DNA from: Dysosmobacter segnis
GTDB taxonomy: Bacteria > Bacillota > Clostridia > Oscillospirales > Oscillospiraceae
Reading direction: 5' to 3'
NCBI RefSeq assembly: GCF_014297285.1
Contig: NZ_JACOQI010000005.1
Coordinates: 1-64,000, forward strand
Length of the DNA stretch: 64,000 bases
The position numbers and the translations under genes are program-made. Positions 8,728 through 15,631 of this stretch are shown piece after piece (within the stretch, counting starts at the first letter, position 1; each line of letters starts with the position of its first letter). The notes beneath the pieces are model-generated. The model was given only the letters and a program-made list of their open reading frames with translations, was not told the origin of the DNA and searched no databases.

Positions 8728-9930
8728 TCAGTCTGCTGCCTTAAAGTTATAGACAGGACGGATCCGCTCAATAATCTCCGCAGTAGGGCCGATTTGAGCG
8801 ACGATCTCCTCCATGCTCTTATAGGCCATGGGAGACTCGTCCAGCGTGTCGGGCACAACACAGGTGGTGTAGATACCCTCCATTTCCTTCTGGAACTCCT
8901 CCATGGACAGAGCATTGAAGGCCGCCTTGCGGCTCATCAGCCGACCGGCGCCATGAGGTGCGGAGCAATTCCAATCCTCGTTGCCCTTGCCGCTGCAGAT
9001 CAGGCTACCGTCACGCATGTTGATGGGGATCAGCAGCTTCTCGCCGGCCTTGGCGGAGACAGAGCCCTTACGCAGGATCATGGCGTCCGTATCAATATAG
9101 TTGTGGATGGTGGTGAAGGTCTCCACCGCCGTGAAGCCCATGCCAGTCATGATAACATCCACCATGGCCTTGCGGTTGAGCATGGCGAACTGCTGTGTCA
9201 GCTTCATATCGTGGATATAGTCCTCGAACAGCTTACCCTCCACATAGGCCAGATCTTTGGGGATATTCAGCTCGTGCTCCTTCTTGAGCGCCTTGATGGT
9301 CTTCTGGATCTCCTGGAACCGGCCCTCGGCCTTCAGCTGGTCAATGGCGGCTTGAACTTGATACTGGGCGCCGCCCCAAAGGGCACGCCGACCCTCATTC
9401 TGGTAGTGCTCAGCCACCTCGGTGCCCAGATGACGGCTGCCAGAGTGGACCACCAGGAACAACCGGCCATCCTCCGCGCGATCCACCTCAATGAAGTGGT
9501 TGCCGCCACCCAAAGAGCCGATGCTGCGCATGGCCCGGTTGAGATTGACTTGATCTGTGCAGCGGAGGTGAGTCAGATCGATCTCAGCGTTCAGTGCATG
9601 AGGAATGTCTCGAACCTCACGGCCATAGGGGATCTCCCTGCGGATTAGGGCGTCCAGCTTCTCAAAGTCGACCTCCCGCTCATGAAGCTCAACAGTCTCC
9701 ATACCGCAGCCGATATCGACGCCAACCATACCGGGCACGATCTTGTCCTGGATGGTCATGGTGGTACCGATGGTACAGCCCTTGCCAGCGTGGACATCGG
9801 GCATGATCCGGATCTTGCAGCCGGCAAACTCGGCCTGATTGCAAACGGTCTGGATCTGCTTGCAGGCTGCCTCCTCCAACTCGGGGGTGTAACAGACCGC
9901 AGTATTATATAAACCTTGAATCGTAATCAT
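8728..9930 (-). CDS. rtcB: RtcB RNA ligase
   Basis: The 400-residue protein is an RtcB ligase, which joins 2',3'-cyclic phosphate or 3'-phosphate ends to 5'-OH ends with GTP and Mn2+. Family residues are present: the metal-binding Cys in VDIGCGMETV, GGGNHFIEVD, the His in HSGSRHLGTEV and the guanylylated His in SAPHGAGRLMSR. The ATG at 9930 follows GGGAG by 6 nt; upstream in-frame ATGs have no such site. It sits downstream of the Ro60-like gene but is separated by a terminator and has its own promoter. Confidence 0.97.
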   Translation of the reverse strand: MITIQGLYNTAVCYTPELEEAACKQIQTVCNQAEFAGCKIRIMPDVHAGKGCTIGTTMTIQDKIVPGMVGVDIGCGMETVELHEREVDFEKLDALIRREIPYGREVRDIPHALNAEIDLTHLRCTDQVNLNRAMRSIGSLGGGNHFIEVDRAEDGRLFLVVHSGSRHLGTEVAEHYQNEGRRALWGGAQYQVQAAIDQLKAEGRFQEIQKTIKALKKEHELNIPKDLAYVEGKLFEDYIHDMKLTQQFAMLNRKAMVDVIMTGMGFTAVETFTTIHNYIDTDAMILRKGSVSAKAGEKLLIPINMRDGSLICSGKGNEDWNCSAPHGAGRLMSRKAAFNALSMEEFQKEMEGIYTTCVVPDTLDESPMAYKSMEEIVAQIGPTAEIIERIRPVYNFKAAD

Positions 9931-9958
9931 AACGATCTCCCTTTCCTTCATACTCTTT

Positions 9959-9987
9959 ATTTTACGGTTCATCTCTGCCAACAGCAA
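9959..9987 (-). promoter_or_regulatory. candidate promoter of rtcB-rlaP-cca
   Basis: Minus strand: -35 TTGCTG (9982-9987), 17-nt spacer, -10 TAAAAT (9959-9964), about 30 nt before the rtcB start. It lies just after the terminator that follows the Ro60-like gene. Confidence 0.55.
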
Positions 9988-10003
9988 CACTTTTGTTGGG
10001 AAA

Positions 10004-10045
10004 GAAAAAGCAGGAGGCGATAACATACCTGCTATCACCTCCTGC
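10004..10045 (-). terminator. intrinsic terminator between ro60-like gene and rtcB
   Basis: Minus-strand stem GCAGGAGGTGATA with TATCGCCTCCTGC (one mismatch) is followed by TTTTTC. It would end the tRNA-like/ro60 transcript before rtcB, or permit only partial read-through. Confidence 0.75.
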
Positions 10046-10055
10046 GTCAGCTCTA

Positions 10056-11516
10056 TTATGCCACGATCGCCGCGTAACGCTCGGAACCCAGAACATCCAT
10101 CATGAAGGCATAGGGGGAAAGAATGCCGGCTTTCAGCATGGAGAAGATTCGGGGATTACAGCCGGATACCAGCGCAACGCCCTGGTCGTTGATCTTGACG
10201 GGCTGCTGCTGATTACGGCTTGCCACATTCCAGAACATCACCTCGGGCAGCTGGTAGCCATGTTCCTCGAAGAGCCGCTGCGCATACTCGAAGTTGGTCA
10301 AGGAGCAATCTTCAGTACAGTAGTCGAACTCCATATCGGAGATAATGAAGATCTTGGCAGGCATATCCTTCTGGGGCACACGGTTCTTCACGGCAGTCTT
10401 GAGGATCAACTCAAACACACGCTGGATATTGGTGTTGGCGACCTCGTTGAACTGGTGACAGTACCGCACCTTTTCGTAGATATCCTTGCCCTTAATCTCC
10501 ACCAGCTTGGGATTCTCAGAGAATGTGATGAAGTGGTTTTGGAATGCGCCGGTGTTGCGCTCGGCATAGTAGATACCAAGAGACAGCGCTACAGTGGCGG
10601 GGATGGGATCAGCACCACCGTACATGGAGCCGGAGCCATCAATGACGACCAGAGCGTTCTCACCGCCAGTGAAATCCTCCTGTGTCTTCCATGTTGCGTC
10701 AATGGCCTTGCGCTCCTGATCGGAGATATCGCCGCGACCGAAGAAGGGCTTGATCATCTCATAGGGCGTCAGGGTGCCAGTGTGGAGCTGCTCCGTACCC
10801 TCGGCGACACGGCTCATGAATTCATCATAGCGGTCTCCATCATTTCGCATGAAGGCCTTACGATACTTGAACATGGCCTTGGAGGGCTGCTTGGAGTAAT
10901 CGAAGGTGTAGTCTTTTTCGCGCAGGTTGTTCTCGATGATGCTGATCTTGGTGCGCAGGGCGCTCAGCGTTTTGCGGTACTGGGCGTCGTTCATTCCCAG
11001 TGATCGGGCAATTTGTTTTGCCTGCCGGATCGCATCCTCGTTGGAGGCATTGACGGAAGGAAGCCACTTGGCCAGCAGCGACACGGACTCGCCAGCCTCC
11101 AGAGCGGCACAGTCGGCTGCCAGCTGCTTTTTGATCAGATGCAGCACCTTGCCTTCGCATGTGGTGCCCATCAGGACCAGCAGGTCATCGTAGCGTCCAT
11201 ACTCTGCAATGTACTGGATGTTCTTCTCCAGGGATCGCGGCTCGTTGTTGGCCAGCCACTTCAGAATGGTACGGAAGACACGGCGCTCGCCGATACCGCC
11301 ACGAATATCTCTCGCAAAGAACAGGGTCTTCATGGCCAGATCAGCGTCTTCGGCATAGGCGCGGAGGAAGCGATTCGTGATCTCCTCGTCACGCTCTCTG
11401 CGCAGGGCGCCGATCGTAGCGAACAGATCCAGACATTCAGACTGGGTGGAACGATATGTAACTGCGCCATTTTCCGTATGGGTCATATTTGCTTCTTTCT
11501 TTAGAAACTTCAGCAT
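10056..11516 (-). CDS. Ro60-like TROVE/DUF2828 RNA-binding protein with vWA domain
   Basis: This 486-residue protein has an N-terminal helical-repeat region of the TROVE/DUF2828 type (ENGAVTYRST, then RDIRGGIGERRVFR and YGRYDDLL) and a C-terminal vWA domain with an intact MIDAS motif VIDGSGSMYGG and Asp in IFIISDMEFD. Ro-type proteins form rings that bind misfolded RNAs and Y RNAs, and bacterial versions are often next to RtcB. GGAGGAG (11526-11532) lies 8 nt before the ATG at 11516. Six tRNA-like RNAs lie directly upstream on the same strand and are natural candidates for its RNA partners. Confidence 0.88.
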   Translation of the reverse strand: MLKFLKKEANMTHTENGAVTYRSTQSECLDLFATIGALRRERDEEITNRFLRAYAEDADLAMKTLFFARDIRGGIGERRVFRTILKWLANNEPRSLEKNIQYIAEYGRYDDLLVLMGTTCEGKVLHLIKKQLAADCAALEAGESVSLLAKWLPSVNASNEDAIRQAKQIARSLGMNDAQYRKTLSALRTKISIIENNLREKDYTFDYSKQPSKAMFKYRKAFMRNDGDRYDEFMSRVAEGTEQLHTGTLTPYEMIKPFFGRGDISDQERKAIDATWKTQEDFTGGENALVVIDGSGSMYGGADPIPATVALSLGIYYAERNTGAFQNHFITFSENPKLVEIKGKDIYEKVRYCHQFNEVANTNIQRVFELILKTAVKNRVPQKDMPAKIFIISDMEFDYCTEDCSLTNFEYAQRLFEEHGYQLPEVMFWNVASRNQQQPVKINDQGVALVSGCNPRIFSMLKAGILSPYAFMMDVLGSERYAAIVA

Positions 11517-11549
11517 GGAAATCACTCCTCCGTGATGAATTGGTTATAC

Positions 11550-11626
11550 AAGGCACCATCAGGGATTTGAACCCGAAAGTACGATTTCTAGTCGTAGTTG
11601 TTACCAAGAATTGCTGTTGGTGCCTT
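11550..11626 (-). ncRNA. tRNA-like RNA, unit A (AGA loop)
   Basis: Reading the minus strand, the ends pair as AAGGCACCA/TGGTGCCTT (9 bp). The 5' strand is followed by the shared ACAGCAA box. An anticodon-like hairpin has stem TACGA/TCGTA and loop CTAGAAA, with AGA in the anticodon position, U33 and A37 in place. A T-arm remnant GGG-TTCAAAT-CCC follows. No convincing D arm. It ends 17 nt before the ribosome binding site of the ro60-like gene. The 9-bp acceptor and poor D arm argue against a working tRNA. Confidence 0.75.
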
Positions 11627-11630
11627 TCAC

Positions 11631-11733
11631 AAGATGCCTGACATATCGCAAGTCCTAAGCCGCCAGTTGACCGGCGCCCTGACCTCTGCATCGGATCGGA
11701 TTCAAGACCGTTGGGTGTTGCTGTGGGCATCTT
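11631..11733 (-). ncRNA. tRNA-like RNA, unit B (most degenerate)
   Basis: Ends pair as AAGATGCC/GGCATCTT (8 bp) and the 5' strand is followed by CACAGCAA, as in units A, C, E and F. Inside are small hairpins (CGCC/GGCG and GAC/GTC) but no clear anticodon or T arm. At 103 nt it is longer than a class I tRNA. It is included because of the clamp, the shared box and its place in the array. Confidence 0.6.
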
Positions 11734-11745
11734 TATTGATAAAAC

Positions 11746-11842
11746 AAGGCACCATGTGAAGTGGGAATCGAACCCACGAACGACGGGTATGAACCGCCTG
11801 CTATAACCATCTTAGCTATTCGATCTTTGCTGTTGGTGCCTT
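11746..11842 (-). ncRNA. tRNA-like RNA, unit C (tRNA-Met-like, CAU)
   Basis: This unit contains an almost canonical cloverleaf: U8-A9, D arm GCTA-AGATGGTTA-TAGC, anticodon arm GGCGG-TTCATAC-CCGTC (CAT anticodon) and T arm GTGGG-TTCGATT-CCCAC. The acceptor is abnormal: only GAA/TTC pairs next to the core, then an asymmetric internal loop containing the ACAGCAA box, then a 9-bp clamp AAGGCACCA/TGGTGCCTT identical to that of unit A. It looks like a real tRNA remodelled at its acceptor end. Confidence 0.8.
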
Positions 11843-11856
11843 TTTGTCTAAGGAGT

Positions 11857-11942
11857 GAATACATCATCCGGGTGGGGCTCGAACCCACGACACAGAGATT
11901 GGGGTCTCCCGTTCTACCATCTGAACTTCCGGAGATGTATTC
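11857..11942 (-). ncRNA. tRNA-like RNA, unit D (CCA-like loop, no ACAGCAA box)
   Basis: The clamp GAATACATC/GATGTATTC (9 bp) continues through TCCGG/CCGGA with a single bulged T, giving an acceptor of about 14 bp. The D arm is GTTC-AGATGGTA-GAAC and the T arm GTGGG-TTCGAGC-CCCAC. The anticodon stem GGAGA/TCTCT closes a 6-nt loop CCCCAA, one base short, with CCA roughly at the anticodon. It resembles a damaged tRNA-Trp. It alone lacks the ACAGCAA box. Confidence 0.78.
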
Positions 11943-11945
11943 GAC

Positions 11946-12056
11946 AAGACGCTGTCCTTTATCATCATAAAGGGGGGCTCACCCTTTGTCGGCCTGCCCC
12001 GAAAGCAGGTGCTCCTTCGTTGAGCTAATGTTAATAGATAATGCTGTTAGCGTCTT
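11946..12056 (-). ncRNA. tRNA-like RNA, unit E (UCG loop)
   Basis: Clamp AAGACGCT/AGCGTCTT (8 bp), then AACAGCA, a second helix TTATC/GATAA, and CAT/ATG next to the core. D arm GCTC-AACGAAG-GAGC, anticodon arm CCTGC-TTTCGGG-GCAGG (TCG position) and a T arm AAGGG/CCCTT whose loop TGAGCCC lacks the TTC motif. At 111 nt it is the longest unit. The stacked acceptor helices with internal loops repeat the plan of unit C. Confidence 0.72.
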
Positions 12057-12060
12057 TTAC

Positions 12061-12154
12061 AAAGCGCATTCTTTATTCCGGAGAGGTTACTACGCCAGAC
12101 CAGAACAGCGTCTATGATTAAAAGTCATATGCATGGGTTTGCTGTATGCGCTTT
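12061..12154 (-). ncRNA. tRNA-like RNA, unit F (UUU loop), first in array
   Basis: Clamp AAAGCGCAT/ATGCGCTTT (9 bp) followed by ACAGCAAA. The anticodon-like hairpin is TATGA-CTTTTAA-TCATA with TTT in the anticodon position. There is no room for a D arm and the T arm is replaced by ACGC/GCGT with a 12-nt loop. It is the promoter-proximal unit of the array on the minus strand. Confidence 0.68.
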
Positions 12155-12164
12155 TCGTGATTTA

Positions 12165-12193
12165 AGAATACTGCCTGTTCAGAGGAAAAACAC
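12165..12193 (-). promoter_or_regulatory. candidate promoter of the tRNA-like array
   Basis: Minus-strand -10 TATTCT (12165-12170) would start RNA about 12158, a few bases before the 5' clamp of unit F. The -35 region at 17-nt spacing is poor (GTGTTT, 12188-12193), suggesting help from an activator or another sigma factor. Confidence 0.4.
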
Positions 12194-12195
12194 GG

Positions 12196-12223
12196 AAAAA
12201 AAGTTGCGAACTCAAGAGCAACT
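12196..12223 (-). terminator. intrinsic terminator or attenuator upstream of the array
   Basis: Minus-strand hairpin AGTTGC-N10-GCAACT followed by seven T residues. It would stop any transcript entering from the divergent regulator side, or act as an attenuator if the array promoter lies further upstream. Confidence 0.55.
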
Positions 12224-12282
12224 ACCTAATAGTCTGCGAAAAATTGGTTCAAACCCATTCCAGACCGCAGTTGGCAAGGAGC

Positions 12283-12316
12283 TGTCCTTTCATTTGGACA
12301 CCTCCTGTGGTAAAAT
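12283..12316 (+). promoter_or_regulatory. palindromic operator plus -10, WYL/MoxR operon
   Basis: TGTCC (12283-12287), 8-nt spacer TTTCATTT, GGACA (12296-12300), 10 nt, then -10 TAAAAT (12311-12316). No good -35 hexamer exists; the palindrome covers its place. The same arrangement occurs at 54509-54542 and, on the minus strand, at 33605-33638. Confidence 0.85.
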
Positions 12317-12345
12317 GAGGCCATAAACTGCAGGAGGTGGATTTC

Positions 12346-13593
12346 GTGGCATATAGTGAGTTGGTCAAGAGTTTTGAGCGTATCCGGAGCTACATGCGCG
12401 AATTCTATGTCTATGGGTTTAAGAGTCGGGAAGAGTACAGCATCAAGAGTGCCCGCAGCTACGATAATGAGCGGCGAAGAATTGAGAGTTGGATCGGCGA
12501 CTTTATGTCCTTCCATCAGGACACATCCGGCAAGAATGTATTCCTCTCGGTTGACAGCAGACGGATCCCACACAACCCGCTCCACAAGGCTTTTAAAGCC
12601 AAAAGCTTTACCGATAAGGACATCACCCTCCACTTCTATGTGATGGACCTGCTGGCCGATGGCAGCGCGCTTTCTTCCAGAGAGATTGTCGATTGCATCA
12701 ATGATGACTATCTCTCTCATTTCAGCGGCGCCTTCTCTCCAGACGAATCCACCGTGCGGAAAAAGCTCAAGGAATATGAGGCGCTTGGTCTGCTAAGCTC
12801 CGAGAAATGCGGTCGTGAGGTACTCTACCGGAGAACGGATGATAACACCGTTGATTTGAATACCTGGGCAGACGCCCTATCCTTTTTCTCCGAGGAGGAT
12901 CCACTCGGGGTGATTGGCTCCTTCTTGATCGATAAATTGGAAAAACCTTCTGATAGCTTCCGATTCAAACATCACTACATGCTCCACGCCCTGGACAGTG
13001 ATGTCCTCTGTGATCTGTTGGCGGCAATCGATGAAAAAAGAGCTGCGGAACTGACCGTCAAGAGCCTGCGGAGTGGCCGCGACTATCAAAGGACGGTTTG
13101 TCCTCTGAAGATCTATGTCAGCACCCAGTCCGGGCGCCAGTATCTGCTTGGCTACCATTACCGGGGGCGGCACTTATCTTTCTTCCGGTTGGATGCCATC
13201 AAAAAGGTCACGATTGGGAATGTCGAGAAACACTACAGCAAGTACTTAGGGTACCAGGAGAAGTTTGACCAGCACCTTTGGGGTGTCTCAACGGGTCCCG
13301 ACCATAATTTGGATCATATTGAAATGACGGTCCATTTTGACCCGGGCGAGGAATTCGTGCTGCACCGCCTGGAGCGCGAGAAGCGCCATGGTACAGTCGA
13401 ACTATTGGACTCACAGACTTGCAGGTTTTCAGCCGATGTCTATGATGCCTCAGAGATACTGCCCTGGCTGCGCACCTTCATCGGCCGCATTGTAGATCTC
13501 AAATGCTCCAGCCAGTATGTTTTGGATATGTTCCAAGAAGATTTGGCTCGGATGGACGCTCTGTACGGAGGTGGCAACGATGTTATTCAGTGA
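12346..13593 (+). CDS. WYL-domain transcriptional regulator 1
   Basis: This 415-residue protein has an N-terminal region with winged-helix character (LSSREIVDCINDDYLS, then ESTVRKKLKEYEALGLL at about residues 105-150) and a WYL region (YLLGYHYRGRHLSFFRLDAI), then a C-terminal WCX-like extension. WYL proteins sense nucleic acid or nucleotide ligands and control DNA damage, defence and RNA repair operons. GTG at 12346 is chosen because AGGAGG lies 8 nt upstream. It overlaps the next WYL gene by 14 nt, suggesting a two-protein regulator as in PafBC. Confidence 0.85.
   Translation: MAYSELVKSFERIRSYMREFYVYGFKSREEYSIKSARSYDNERRRIESWIGDFMSFHQDTSGKNVFLSVDSRRIPHNPLHKAFKAKSFTDKDITLHFYVMDLLADGSALSSREIVDCINDDYLSHFSGAFSPDESTVRKKLKEYEALGLLSSEKCGREVLYRRTDDNTVDLNTWADALSFFSEEDPLGVIGSFLIDKLEKPSDSFRFKHHYMLHALDSDVLCDLLAAIDEKRAAELTVKSLRSGRDYQRTVCPLKIYVSTQSGRQYLLGYHYRGRHLSFFRLDAIKKVTIGNVEKHYSKYLGYQEKFDQHLWGVSTGPDHNLDHIEMTVHFDPGEEFVLHRLEREKRHGTVELLDSQTCRFSADVYDASEILPWLRTFIGRIVDLKCSSQYVLDMFQEDLARMDALYGGGNDVIQ
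12506..12523 (+). promoter_or_regulatory. intragenic copy of the TGTCC-N8-GGACA palindrome
   Basis: TGTCC-TTCCATCA-GGACA lies about 160 nt inside the first WYL gene. No -10 follows at 10 nt on either strand, so it would be an auxiliary site (looping or roadblock) rather than a promoter. Confidence 0.5.
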
Positions 13594-14491
13594 GATCTAC
13601 GGAAGCTATTTCAATGTCGTCGCAGCTGTCCTTTCCGAAGCATCCGATGGGAAGTTGACAGATCGAAGAATGACCGAGCTTGTCCGGGAAAAGGCTTTTG
13701 CGGAAAGCGCGCTTGCAATTCCGGCAGCGCTGAAATCCGGAACCTGGCCTTTACTCGATCAGGAGTATCATTCCATACTTCACCACAAGCCAACCATGCC
13801 TTTGACAATGCTCCAAAAGAGATGGCTCAAAGCGCTGCTGTCTGATCCCAGAATCGCTCTGTTTGATCCGGACACGACCGGGCTGGAAGATGTTGATCCG
13901 CTGTATGCTCAGGACACCTTCATTCTCTTTGACCAGTACGCGGACGGAGATCCGTATGGGGATCCCGCCTACATAGCTTGCTTCCAAACAGCACTGAAGG
14001 CAATTCGAAAGAAGAGAAAACTGCGTATCCGGTTCCGTGGCCATACCGGCGCCCGCCATTCGATCGAGTGTATACCTTACCGCCTGGAATATTCCGCCAA
14101 GGACGATAAGTTCAGGTTACTGGCAACCGGCAAGCGACGGCTCAACACGATCAATATGGCTCGTGTGCGTTCATGCGAGTTGCTGGATGCCTATGATCCC
14201 AAATCCATCACGCTGCCTCAGGAAAATTCCGAAGAGCTTGTAATGCTGCTTCATGACGAGCGCAACGGGCTGGAACGTGTGCTGCTACACTTCTCCCATT
14301 TTGAAAAAGAGACTCAGAAGTTGGCCGATCGGCTCTATCAGATCAGGCTCCGTTACGACAAGGACGATGAGACCGAGCTGCTTATTAGGGTGCTGTCCTT
14401 CGGCCCGGTGCTGGAAGTCATTGAACCAAGCGCTTTTGTCACGCTGATGAGAAAGCGGATTGCCGTTCAGAAACAGCGCTTCTGCCAATAA
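13580..14491 (+). CDS. WYL-domain transcriptional regulator 2
   Basis: This 303-residue protein carries a WYL-like core in its middle (KLRIRFRGHTGARHSIECIP, then LEYSAKDDKFRLLAT and RVRSCELLD), followed by a C-terminal WCX-type part (RVLLHFSHFEKETQKLADRL and SFGPVLEVIEPSAFVTLMRK). The N-terminus has no clear HTH. ATG at 13580 has GGAGG nearby and lies within the end of the upstream WYL gene, so translation is coupled. It may act as the partner subunit of regulator 1. Confidence 0.8.
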   Translation: MLFSEIYGSYFNVVAAVLSEASDGKLTDRRMTELVREKAFAESALAIPAALKSGTWPLLDQEYHSILHHKPTMPLTMLQKRWLKALLSDPRIALFDPDTTGLEDVDPLYAQDTFILFDQYADGDPYGDPAYIACFQTALKAIRKKRKLRIRFRGHTGARHSIECIPYRLEYSAKDDKFRLLATGKRRLNTINMARVRSCELLDAYDPKSITLPQENSEELVMLLHDERNGLERVLLHFSHFEKETQKLADRLYQIRLRYDKDDETELLIRVLSFGPVLEVIEPSAFVTLMRKRIAVQKQRFCQ

Positions 14492-14542
14492 TTCTCCTAA
14501 GCACAGAAAAACCCATCATTCGTCAGAAAGGCTGCACGAGAA

Positions 14543-15631
14543 ATGATTGATAACGAAACCAATTTGACCTTACTGAATGTGAATCAGATTGTGAGCCTAT
14601 TGTCCAGGGCCTATATCAAGCTCATCAAAAACGGTACCCCACTAAAATCTTTTCCCTCCGTGATGCTGTGGGGGCCTCCGGGTATCGGCAAATCCCAGGG
14701 TGTTCGTGAGATAGCGGGCAACATCCAGGCTAAGACCGGAAAAAAGGTTTCCATCACAGATGTACGCCTGTTGCTATTCAACCCGGTAGATCTCAGAGGC
14801 ATCCCGACGACCAACGCGGATAAAACCCTATCGGTGTGGCTGAAGCCTCAGATTTTCCAGATGGATGAAAGTGAAGATGTGATTAACATCCTCTTCCTAG
14901 ACGAGATTACCGCCGCACCGCAGTCGGTGCAGGCCGCTGCCTATCAGATCACGCTGGATCGCGTTATTGGTGAGCATAAGCTGCCGGAGAACTGTATCGT
15001 CATTGCCGCTGGCAACCGCGTTACCGATAAATCCGTTGCCTATAATATGCCACGCGCATTAGCCAACCGTCTCTTGCACATTACTGTGAAGGGCGATCCT
15101 GACTCCTGGCACGACTGGGCTGTCAAATCAGGCATTCACCGCTTTGTCACCAGTTTTCTGGAGTATAACCCAACCGCTCTCATGCGCTCCGATAGCCCTG
15201 AATCCACCTTGGCTTTTCCAACACCTCGTTCCTGGGAGATGGTCAGCAACATCCTTACCAATATCTCAGAAAACATGGACGCAATTCAGCCTTTGATATC
15301 CGGCTGTATCGGGGCAAGCGTAACTTACAATTTTGCGAAATGGTGCACTCTGTTTTCAAACCAGCCTTCAATCGAAGACATCTTCGCCGGAAAAAAGACT
15401 GCTGTTGAGAAGTCTCCGGAAATGCAGGAGGCCCTTAGGGCTGAGATGGTCGCCTATGCGCGTCAGCATCCGGAAAAGGAGCTCATCAACAACTCTATAG
15501 TATTCGCTTGTGATCTTCCTTGGACTTTCCGCACCAACCTCCTCCATGATTATCAGCTCATCCCTAAGCTCCGCCCCATTCTTGCAGAAAACGCAATATA
15601 CCTGGATGCGGTTAAGGCAGGCATGAAATGA
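14543..15631 (+). CDS. MoxR-type AAA+ ATPase
   Basis: The 362-residue ATPase has Walker A GPPGIGKS, Walker B ILFLDEI, sensor I IVIAAGNR and an arginine-finger region MPRALANR. MoxR ATPases work as chaperones with vWA partners to assemble or remodel protein complexes. The stop overlaps the start of the vWA gene by 4 nt (ATGA), the standard MoxR-vWA coupling. It is in line with the WYL genes and shares their operator-controlled promoter. Confidence 0.92.
   Translation: MIDNETNLTLLNVNQIVSLLSRAYIKLIKNGTPLKSFPSVMLWGPPGIGKSQGVREIAGNIQAKTGKKVSITDVRLLLFNPVDLRGIPTTNADKTLSVWLKPQIFQMDESEDVINILFLDEITAAPQSVQAAAYQITLDRVIGEHKLPENCIVIAAGNRVTDKSVAYNMPRALANRLLHITVKGDPDSWHDWAVKSGIHRFVTSFLEYNPTALMRSDSPESTLAFPTPRSWEMVSNILTNISENMDAIQPLISGCIGASVTYNFAKWCTLFSNQPSIEDIFAGKKTAVEKSPEMQEALRAEMVAYARQHPEKELINNSIVFACDLPWTFRTNLLHDYQLIPKLRPILAENAIYLDAVKAGMK

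Noticed and set aside
8683-9648. A 321-codon plus-strand open frame opposite rtcB
   Set aside because: It lies wholly antisense to a clearly conserved RtcB gene and has repetitive His/Gly/Leu composition typical of reverse-strand shadows.
9993-11003. A 336-codon plus-strand open frame opposite the Ro60-like gene
   Set aside because: Antisense shadow of a conserved gene; no recognisable domain.
11746-11942. Ordinary tRNA-Met and tRNA-Trp genes
   Set aside because: The D, anticodon and T arms look right, but the acceptor stems are not 7 bp, unit C has a large internal loop and unit D a 6-nt anticodon loop. No CCA follows the acceptor. They are called tRNA-like instead.
11517-12282. Sigma-54 promoter of the type that drives rtcBA in enterobacteria
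   Set aside because: I looked for TGGCAC-N5-TTGC on the minus strand upstream of the ro60-like gene and the array and found none; no RtcR-like activator is encoded nearby.
12114-12326. A 70-codon plus-strand frame between the array and the WYL genes
   Set aside because: It crosses unit F, the terminator-like hairpin and the operator, and has no ribosome binding site.
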